Below the pieces are notes generated by a model. That model was not told the origin of the DNA and ran no database searches. It saw nothing but the letters and a program-made list of their open reading frames with translations. Shown one piece after another: positions 7,417 through 13,924 of a stretch of 13,924 nucleotides of DNA. The first letter of the stretch is position 1; every line of letters starts with the position of its first letter. The stretch is from Candidatus Peribacteria bacterium (GTDB lineage Bacteria > Patescibacteria > JAEDAM01 > Absconditabacterales > Absconditicoccaceae): NCBI GenBank assembly GCA_031280545.1, contig JAITGP010000011.1, positions 1 through 13,924 on the forward strand. The letters are read 5' to 3'. Position numbers and translations under genes: made by a program.

Positions 7417-7442
7417 TTTAGTGATATTTTTATGAATTGCAA
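7415..7442 (-). promoter_or_regulatory. abiE promoter
   Basis: On the minus strand, -35 TTGCAA (7437-7442), a 16-bp spacer and -10 TAAAAT (7415-7420). The -35 box and spacer length are the same as in the methyltransferase and hsdM promoters. Predicted leader is about 25 bases. Confidence 0.65.
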
Positions 7443-7457
7443 GTTTTTTAGAGTTTT

Positions 7458-7970
7458 TTAATTTCTTGAAAAACTATCCCCTCCTTTCTCCAACGCTAAA
7501 AGCTGCACCTTTCTCTCAATTCCACCTGCATAGCCCGTGAGACTCCCACTAGCTCAAATGACTCTATGACAAGGAACGATGATAGAAATCGGATTATGCC
7601 CCACTGCTCCGCCAACCCCTCTCGCGGACATCTTTTTAATTCCCTTTTTCTTTGCCAATTGCTCGGCGATTGCTCCATAAGTAGTAGTTTGACCATAAGG
7701 AATTTCACTCAGGAGTTTCCAGACCTCTTTTCTAAAGGGAGTTCCTTCGGCTTTGATGGGAATATTGAAGTTTGGCTCTTTACCGTTGAAGTAGGTGTCG
7801 AGCCGTTTTGTCGTATCTTTAAAGAGTTGTAAGTCAGATTTTTCTTCGTAGTTTTCTAAATTTTCTGGGAAGTATTTTTGCCCTTCAAGTCGTAGACCAA
7901 TAAGATGTTTTCCGTCGCTGGTGATGGTGAGGTTGCCGACGGGAGAAGGGTAGATGTGGAGGTAAGGCAT
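7458..7970 (-). CDS. ogt: Methylated-DNA-[protein]-cysteine S-methyltransferase (recoded TGA)
   Basis: Ogt removes methyl groups from O6-alkylguanine by irreversible transfer to its own cysteine. The 170-residue product shows an N-terminal RNase H-like region beginning PYLHIYPSPVGNLTI, then the DNA-binding segment TPFRKEVWKLLSEIPYGQTTTYGAIA, RGVGGAVGHNPISIIVPCHRVI with acceptor C134, and SGSLTGYAGGIERKVQLLALE. TGA at 7554-7556 encodes the glycine right after PCHRVI, which is invariant in the family and one of the clearest proofs of recoding here. It stops at TAA. It is a repair gene rather than a defence gene. A promoter-like pair lies at 8004-8031. Confidence 0.96.
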
Positions 7971-8158
7971 TATATAACGTGTTGGGGGGATAAATATGTG
8001 TTTGTTTTAGTCAAATTACTGGTGAATGCAAGGTATGTCTGGGAAGAGTAAATCAAAAAATCTGAGGAGATGGCGAGAGGTCTTTGAAGTAGGGACAGAT
8101 AGTGATAGGTATTTAAAAGCTGGGCTGGTTAGGGGGTGTGGTGAGGAGGAGAGAGGGT
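7971..8158. other. Intergenic region with a G-rich stretch
   Basis: No gene was seen. The left part holds the ogt promoter. From about 8121 to 8157 the plus strand is unusually G-rich for this AT-rich window, with repeated GG and GGG runs (GGGCTGGTTAGGGGG and onward to GAGAGGG). Two-tier G-quadruplex folding is conceivable. It lies just past the caspase-like gene's stop on the template side, so its C-rich complement would be in that transcript's 3' end. Confidence 0.4.
8004..8031 (-). promoter_or_regulatory. Probable ogt promoter
   Basis: On the minus strand, TTGCAT (8026-8031), a 16-bp spacer and TAAAAC (8004-8009). It keeps the 16-bp spacing of the other minus-strand promoters with one change in each box. 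Predicted leader is about 27 bases. Confidence 0.45.
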
Positions 8159-9928
8159 TTAATGATTTTTTATAATTTGGTCAACTCCTTCTGAAGTTAT
8201 ACTGCTCCAATCAACTCCTCCAACTTTTTTTACAGTTTCTTGAAGACATTGTTTTATGAACTCAAACAATTTATCCTTTTCAATAGACAATAAATTTGAA
8301 ATCTCTTGTTGAGCTTCTGTATTATCAAGTAGATATTCTATCAAGGGTTTAATTCTTTCTCCATACCATCTTCAAAAATATGCATAATGATATTTCTTAT
8401 ATTTCATATTATAGAGTCGAACTATAAAATCTGCCCATAAAAATTTGTTAAGCATTTCTTGAGAAGATACTCAAGGCAATAATCCACATATCCATCAAAA
8501 ACTATTAGTAAAAACAGTTTTAATATGTTCCATTGTCTTATCTCCATATCATCAAAAACATGTCCAAAAGAAAAATTTCGTATTTAATAAAAGAACTGTT
8601 CTCGGGTTATAATAAGTAGAATCTATTTTGCTTTCAGCCAATAACTTAAATCTAGTGAATGAGAACGTATCAAAAGAAAATATACATAACAAATATAGTA
8701 GCTCTCCATATATAATTTCCTGTAAAGAAAATAAAACTTGTAATCAATGACGATCTTCTCATTCTCGGTTATTAATTTTCCCTACCTGCTGGCAAAATAT
8801 CTTCCACTGCTCATCATTTCAAAAAATTATCAACATTGATGCGAACAATAAAAATTCTAGTGAAGAATTTTGAACCTCCACAATTATGTCTTGAAGATTT
8901 GTTTTGAATTGATATTTATTTTCTTGGTGAATATGTTGTAAAGATTGTTGAATAGAGGTAATCATTCATGCTAGATATGTTTTATATTCAAATATCTTAA
9001 AACGATCATCTTTAATGTTTGTGGCATATATCAATGACATATGTTTTTTAATAATATCTTCTACTTCTTTATCGTCATATTTTATCATCGGAACTGTTAT
9101 ATTTCCTTGTTTTAATGTGGAATAACTAATTCACTCAGACCTCACAATGGGAGAATCTACTATTTTTCTAAAAACTGGAAAAATTATCGTTCATTCTACA
9201 TCGCTTTTCATGCATGGGGTCTGTATTCTCTGTAATTTATCTTTTGCATATTTTAATACATTAGTTGAAATCGGTGTTTGAATATCTGTCAAACTAATCG
9301 TTTTTTTTGAATTATTAGTGAGTTCTTCCAAAAGATAGTAAGTGAATAAACTATATTTTCATTCTGATATTGCTAATGCTTCTTCATTACCTGTTGAAGC
9401 AGTAAATAAAAGTGCCCCTTTTCATTTTGACAAATCTTCAAATGATACTTCTTTGCTATAATTTGAAATATTTTTTGATGTGCCATCTAATCCTTTACTA
9501 TATTGAGCACCTCAACTATAACAAGAATCAATAAATAACACTTTCTTTTCAGCAGGGATTTTCTCTATATACTTGTTAAGTGCAGAGACTGTAATACAAG
9601 AATTAGAAATATCTTTTCTGTTTACATCGTAAGGAACCAAAAAAGTTTCTAATGTGTCATCTACTACACTTCTTGCTCAGTGTCCAGAAAAATAAAAAAT
9701 AAAACAATCATCTTTATCTATCTGATGTAATGAAGAATTACCCAAAGCAACCTGTATTTTAGAAAGACTAGCATTTTCATTTACCAATAATTCATTGATT
9801 CCAAGATTATTATCAAAACTATTTAATGCAAAATTATAAAAATCTGTGGCATCTAATTCAGGTGTGGTTAAATTGAGAGAACAATCATCGTACTTTCCAA
9901 CACCTATCGAAATTATATGATATTTCAT
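8159..9928 (-). CDS. Caspase-like (peptidase C14) protein with long unassigned C-terminal region
   Basis: The 589-residue protein opens with a caspase fold: HIISIGVGKYDD (about residues 4-15), DATDFYNFALN, FIFYFSGHGA with catalytic H83, and KVLFIDSCYSGG with catalytic C136, then GALLFTAST and YSLFTYYLLEEL, ending near residue 230. About 360 further residues are rich in helical and aromatic segments and match no domain I recognise. Fifteen TGA codons are read as glycine, including G84 of the SGHG motif and G139 of DSCYSG; frame 9928 to 8159 was checked by hand and has no TAA or TAG before its stop. Bacterial caspase-like proteases act in suicide-type antiphage defence, cleaving host or partner proteins once activated. 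The preceding gene, 25 bp upstream, is a membrane protein. Substrate and trigger are unknown. Confidence 0.88.
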
Positions 9929-9953
9929 TTTCTATCAATGAAAAACTAAAATA

Positions 9954-10598
9954 TTATTTCTGCAAATATTCTCTACAAAAATCATTATATTTTTGATTTA
10001 TCTTGTTTATCTCTTCACTTTTCATTGATGAAAACATATAACTTTCAGCTACGATTTCTACACTCTCGACTTGTTCTACGGGAATAATCATTTTCTCTCA
10101 GCAAACCTCTAAAAAATAGTCGTCCTGATTGTAAAAAAGCATTTTCCCCATAACAGTTTTATCTTCTCCGTAATTGATTGTTGCGACTTTGTAGGAGAAA
10201 GTAGCGATCACCAAAGAGAAGATGACCAGAAGAAACACGAAAACACAGTAGGAAAGAGCAAATAAATCTATTCTTTTTTGATATTTTTTTAAAAAAAATT
10301 TGAAGGAATAAGCGAATATTGCAATTACTATCGTGGCTATTAACCATCGTCAGCTCATTGTTAGAGCTGATATAAGCAACAACACAATAAAAAGTAGCAC
10401 TGACCCAGCGACTAAAAATAGAATAATTGCAAAGATAACTAGTGAAAATGGAATACTAATATAACTCAAACCAACAAATCAAAAATTCAAAAACAAGGGG
10501 ATTGCCTGAAAAAGTATTCCTATTCCGTAAGCTATAACAGAAATAATAATCCAATGCTTCTTCATAAAAGCTACGATTTTTTGCAATTTTTCACTCAT
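9954..10598 (-). CDS. Four-pass membrane protein paired with the caspase-like gene
   Basis: The 214-residue product was read through three TGA codons and ends at TAA. After a short basic N-terminus (MSEKLQKIVAFMKKHW), hydrophobic segments begin IIISVIAYGIGILF, YISIPFSLVIFAIILFLVAG continuing to LLLISAL, WLIATIVIAIFAYSFKFFL and, after KKYQKR, LFALSYCVFVFLLVIFSLV. A C-terminal soluble part of about 75 residues follows (from NYGEDKTVMGKMLFY) with beta-like hydrophobic alternation and a charged helix at the end. No family was recognised. The gene starts 11 bp after the specificity-subunit remnant stops and ends 25 bp before the caspase-like start, so the pair is probably one transcript. Plausible roles are membrane anchor, sensor, or target of the protease. 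The topology is a by-eye estimate. Confidence 0.8.
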
Positions 10599-10609
10599 AA
10601 TTCTATCAA

Positions 10610-10922
10610 TTAAAAATCTAAAATCATCTCCTCTACTTTACCTTTTACCCCCTCATAGCTCTCTCTCGCCTCTTTCTCCAACCACTTCGCTCTCTCAACT
10701 CTCCCTTTTACTTCATTGGCGATTCTTTCTTGAACCTCAAGAGACGGAAATGGAATATTAAAATTCTTTACATCATTAACACTAATATGTCCTACTACTC
10801 AAGCAATAGTTTTACATAAATTAAAATATTTAATTCAATAACAAATCACCGCACAGAGTTCATTATTTAAACAATATCAGCAATCTAAAAGTTTAATCTT
10901 ATATCATTTAATCAGCCCAAAA
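10610..10922 (-). pseudogene. hsdS: C-terminal remnant of a second R-M specificity subunit
   Basis: Immediately after the hsdS stop an open frame, shifted relative to hsdS, runs to TAA at 10610. It reads (with TGA as glycine) GLIKGYKIKLLDC and further TIAGVVGHISVNDVKNFNIP, then FPSLEVQERIANEVKGRVER and a charged helix ending VEEMILDF. The IPFPSLEVQ segment followed by a long helix is the typical end of a target-recognition domain plus conserved helix of type I specificity or HsdS-like methylase proteins. No start codon or N-terminal half is present; the same frame can be followed back into hsdS to about 10970. It is probably debris of specificity-gene recombination or loss by frameshift; a ribosomal frameshift product is less likely. 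Confidence 0.65.
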
Positions 10923-11879
10923 CTATAGATACTTACTATACGGCAAGCTCTTAATGTAATTTTCCATAAAATTTCGATCAGGATTTCAGGATTGATCGGT
11001 GGGAAGTTTGATTTTGGTTTCTTTTATTCTTTCTTGATTAAATTTTCTACCATAATTATATCTATATTGCTCTTTGTTGATAAGGGAAGTAAGGAATAAT
11101 CCGAGGTACTTATTAATTTTGAAAAGAGGTGTAAGCTTTTCTACATGATCGCTGGCTGAAAAATTTTTTTCTTGATAAGAACAAAATCCTCCTACTGCCG
11201 AATCAATTGTAAGTACTTCTCACTTTTCAGTAAAAAAATCATAAAATCCTCCTACTCAGTTATTTGTAGATTGAGTGGTAATATATGGAAAATTTCCACT
11301 TCAATATTCTTCCAAATTTTCTTTTTTTGTAGTTTTTGTTCCTTGTATAGTGAACAATTCTCACAATTCAAATTCTTTCCACTGATCAATATTCAAAGTG
11401 AGCTTTTTACTTGTGAGGGGTTCTTTAAAATCAGTATAATCTGGTAATTCTGCAGTATATACCCGATTAGGAATTTCATCTTTGCTAGGGACGAGTAAAT
11501 CTTTAAGTGTTGAATTTGCTTCCCTTCCGAAAGCTCAATATCTAAATCTATTTTTTGTGATACACATACAATAAAAAAGTAATTCTCTCCATGTATATTC
11601 AATTTTTGGTTTTATCACTGCTATATTTTGTGCTGTATAAAAATTTTGTTCCTGTAAAAATGCGGACAAAACATAGCTTCCTCATAATGAAACCGTTATT
11701 TGTCATTTTTTTAATGGAGCTATTCAGTCTATTTCGTCTACTTTTGCAACAACTCCATTATTCTGAGAAGTCCTAGATACAAAACTAATCCCATTTTTTT
11801 TATTTTCGGAAACAGAAACTTTATTAAAGTCTAATTTTGTTCCATAGGATATTGTAAAAAGTTCTTGCAATGTTTGCAT
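10923..11879 (-). CDS. hsdS: BcgI-like R-M specificity (DNA-recognition) subunit, recoded TGA
   Basis: This 318-residue protein has two half-repeats, each a target-recognition domain. The first opens LQELFTISYGTKLDF and has SQNNGVVAK and APLKKGQITVSLCGSY; the second opens QWKEFELGELFTIQGTK and has FPYITTQSTNNGVGGFYDFF and GEVLTIDSAVGGF. It ends NFMENYIKSLPYSKYL, an ending I associate with BcgI B-type subunits. Length fits that group (about 340) better than type I HsdS (about 400). About nine TGA codons are read as glycine, and the stop is TAG. The ATG follows the methylase stop by one base, indicating coupled translation. It would determine the bipartite recognition sequence, which cannot be read from the sequence alone. 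A frame-shifted remnant of another specificity protein follows directly. Confidence 0.87.
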
Positions 11880-11880
11880 T

Positions 11881-13689
11881 TTATGCTGTTAATTCTTTGA
11901 ATAAAAGATACTTTTTAATATTCTCAACAAATATTTCTTCGCTTAATTCTGAATAATCAGTTGCCATGTAAGCTTCTGCACACCATTCATCATTCCCCGA
12001 AACAGCTTTTAGTGCCGAAAGTCCTGTTTTTTCTTTTCTATTAAAGAATAAATGTAATCGTTCATTTTTAATTTCTTCATATAATTTCTTCTTATCAATT
12101 CTTCACTCATTTTTTGTCTTTTCATATCCGTCATTTTTGAAATAACCAAAGAAACTTTCTTTCATCGTATTATGTGGTAAATGTGCTGAAAATACCATAA
12201 TACAAGTGACTACTCCAACAGGATAAAAAAGTTCACTAGGCATTGAAAATACAGCTTCCAATGTATGCTTTTTCAAAATTCTGCTTTTTATCTCATTATT
12301 TGATTTATTACTCGTCAAAGCACAACTCATCGGTACAATCGCAATCCCTGTTCAGTTCTTTTGAAGCATATCTAGCATATGCTCTACAAACTCCATCTCT
12401 GATTGTCCTTCGCCTTTCTGCGAATACGGTGGATTGATAAATCCGATATTAGGCTGGTGTCCTTCAATCTTTTGTACAAGTTCAGGATCAAAGCAATCTC
12501 CTTGATAAATATTCGCCTTCCCATCTCCTCTGAGAATCATATTTGAACAGGCAAGCGTATACATATTTGGATTTTGCTCTATTCCGATCAATTGGTGTTT
12601 TTTGATATGTTCTATCGCTTCTAAATCGCCTTCTTCCTGTGCCTCGGCAATCATTTTTTGCATTGCAGAAATCAGAAATCCCCCTGTCCCACAGCAAGGA
12701 TCAAACACTTTGGAAGTTTTGTTGACTCTCGCAAGCTCCACAAATAATTCTGTAATGTGTTTCGGCGTCAGAACTATTCCCAGCCCCTGTTTATCACCTC
12801 CTGTATATCTCAGAAACTCTCCATAAAACGACCCGATAACATCATATTCATGATAGCTATGGAAGAATGGTGCTATATTTTCTTCAATCTGTTGAATTAA
12901 TACTTTCAGTACACTTTCATTGGATTTTCCATAATTCTTTCCCAAGTTAGGGTGTTTTTCCAAAAATTGATAAGTGTGTTTCATCAAATCTTTCTTCTCT
13001 GTAGGAATTTCAAAATCGTCAATTTCATTTACAATCGCTTGATAAAGAGATTTCTGTAAATCCTTAGCTAATCTGTAAGAACTTTTGAAGGCTTTATCTC
13101 TCAGAGCAATCAAAATTCCACTCACAAAAAGTGGTTTTTCTGATTCTGAAAGTTTTGCATAATCTCTAATATTATTATGCAGTTCTCTAGAAAACTTTAA
13201 TAAATCTGAATGATTTTTTTGTTCTTGCTTTGGATCTCTTCTAATAAGGTCTTCATACTCAGCAAAAGGAAGAATTTGAGTAAGCGATAAATCTTGATAT
13301 TGTTGATCTCCCTTGAAAAAAAGAAAGGAAGAAATTTTTAGTTCCTTTTCTGTTTGTCCACTTACCGCCAAAGCTATAACATTGAAATTTTTAGATAATT
13401 TTGCACCATAAAATAAAACACCGTCCACAGCATAGTCACCATATTGATTTCTTTCTGAACTTTCGTGATTTTTAATATCTGCTTTACATTCTACTACAAT
13501 CAAAGTATCACTCTTGGGAAAAGAGATAAGGAATTCTGGTTTAGCTTTACCATTTCCATTTTTACTTCCTCATTTCAAAAGCTTATCAACAATAGGGTTA
13601 GTACTTTTTTGTTCTTCAATCTCTATCTCTGAATAACCTTTTGCAAGGAAGAGTCTTTTTGTAAGATTTTCTGTAATTCTTTCGTTCAT
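11881..13689 (-). CDS. BcgI-like fused nuclease/N6-adenine methylase subunit, recoded TGA
   Basis: This 602-residue protein combines cleavage and methylation. Residues about 45-130 form a PD-(D/E)xK-type nuclease: KPEFLISF with E52, then LIVVECKAD with E67 and K69. The methylase domain (about 270-560) follows, with KHITELFVELA, the SAM motif VFDPCCGTGGFLIS (residues 328-341) and the catalytic NPPY at 419-422, the gamma-class N6-adenine signature. TGA at 13570, 12352 and 12103 is read as glycine, and the stop is TAA. A nuclease-methylase polypeptide with a separate specificity subunit and no hsdR nearby matches the BcgI (type IIB/IIG) organisation rather than classical type I; BcgI A is of similar size. 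Start at ATG 13689, with an AT-rich leader and a promoter at 13728-13755. Confidence 0.9.
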
Positions 13690-13727
13690 CTTGCTTTTTA
13701 AGTAGCAATATAAAATAGTTATTTGTA

Positions 13728-13755
13728 ATAGTATTTTTTTTGACACCTGTTGCAA
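13728..13755 (-). promoter_or_regulatory. Promoter of the R-M operon
   Basis: On the minus strand, -35 TTGCAA (13750-13755), a 16-bp spacer containing an A8 tract, and -10 TACTAT (13728-13733), 38 bp before the methylase ATG. The box and spacing match the abiE and methyltransferase promoters. On the opposite strand TTGACA (13739-13744) could face outward, but no gene follows it. Confidence 0.6.
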
Positions 13756-13875
13756 GTCTTTTTTATCTTTTGAATAATTTCCGAAAAGAATTGATTTTTA
13801 GAGTTCCTATTCAGAAAAATTGGGACATCGTTTGTGAAAATAGGATTATATTCTAGTGATATTTGCAAGTTTTTT

Positions 13876-13924
13876 TTAAAACTCCAACTCCTTCTTGTGA
13901 AATGCAATCATCGACACCGCAATA
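13876..13924 (-). CDS. Probable 3' tip of a minus-strand gene entering from the right
   Basis: From the right edge one minus-strand frame reads IAVSMIAFHKKELEF and stops at TAA (13876-13878). The stretch is less AT-rich and more codon-like than the following 13756-13875, which looks non-coding. Only about 15 residues are visible, so neither identity nor reality of the gene is certain. Confidence 0.35.
   Translation of the reverse strand, partial: IAVSMIAFHKKELEF

Noticed and set aside
7496..7832. Open frames on both strands within ogt
   Set aside because: Shadows of ogt, whose motifs and length are complete once TGA is glycine.
8159..8344. Separate small gene of 61 residues
   Set aside because: It is the C-terminal end of the caspase-like protein: the frame is open back to 9928 with TGA as glycine.
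10159..10347. Minus-strand frame of 62 codons within the membrane-protein gene
   Set aside because: Different frame from the 214-residue membrane protein, which has a clear start, stop and four hydrophobic spans.
10923..13689. Classical type I R-M (hsdM/hsdS with missing hsdR)
   Set aside because: The methylase carries its own N-terminal nuclease motif and S is short, which fits BcgI-like enzymes better; type I remains possible if hsdR lies outside.
13719..13907. Minus-strand frame of 62 codons upstream of the R-M operon
   Set aside because: Overlaps the R-M promoter, low-complexity composition and no recognisable motif.

Overview
The window reads as a defence-gene region from a low-GC bacterium that translates UGA as glycine (genetic code 25). 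That code is known from candidate phyla Absconditabacteria (SR1) and Gracilibacteria. Every recognisable gene except the short cas2 carries in-frame TGA codons where its family has glycine, and every complete gene stops at TAA or TAG. With the standard code the proteins fall into fragments; with code 25 they become full length.

Layout, left to right. 1-1184: CRISPR array of 19 repeats with a type V-A (Cas12a) handle, read on the minus strand and open at the left edge. 1185-1420: leader with a large inverted repeat and a 16-bp palindrome that resembles the repeat handle. 1421-3661 (minus): SAM methyltransferase, cas1 and cas2, probably one transcript running towards the array, with a promoter at 3634-3661. 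3797-5522 (plus): a PadR regulator and a membrane protein with a HAAS-type adaptor domain and five 11-residue basic repeats. 5550-6104 (minus): cas4. 6165-7383 (minus): abiEi-abiEii, a type IV toxin-antitoxin pair with an inverted-repeat operator. 7458-7970 (minus): ogt, DNA alkyltransferase. 8159-10598 (minus): a four-pass membrane protein followed by a caspase-like protease with a long unassigned C-terminal region. 10610-13689 (minus): a BcgI-like restriction-modification pair (nuclease-methylase plus specificity subunit) and the tail of a second specificity subunit. 13876-13924: probable 3' tip of another minus-strand gene.

How it fits together. DNA-level immunity (BcgI-like R-M; Cas1-Cas2-Cas4 adaptation with a Cas12a-type array) sits beside suicide-type modules (AbiE; caspase-like protease with membrane partner). 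No Cas12a effector gene is present in the window, and the normally contiguous cas4-cas1-cas2 block is split by a methyltransferase and the PadR/HAAS pair. The effector may lie left of position 1, elsewhere in the genome, or be missing. Four minus-strand genes share a promoter pattern of TTGCAA (or TTGCAT), a 16-bp spacer and a TA-rich -10 box; no convincing Shine-Dalgarno sequence was seen before any start. The best candidate for an undescribed system is the membrane protein/caspase pair at 8159-10598.
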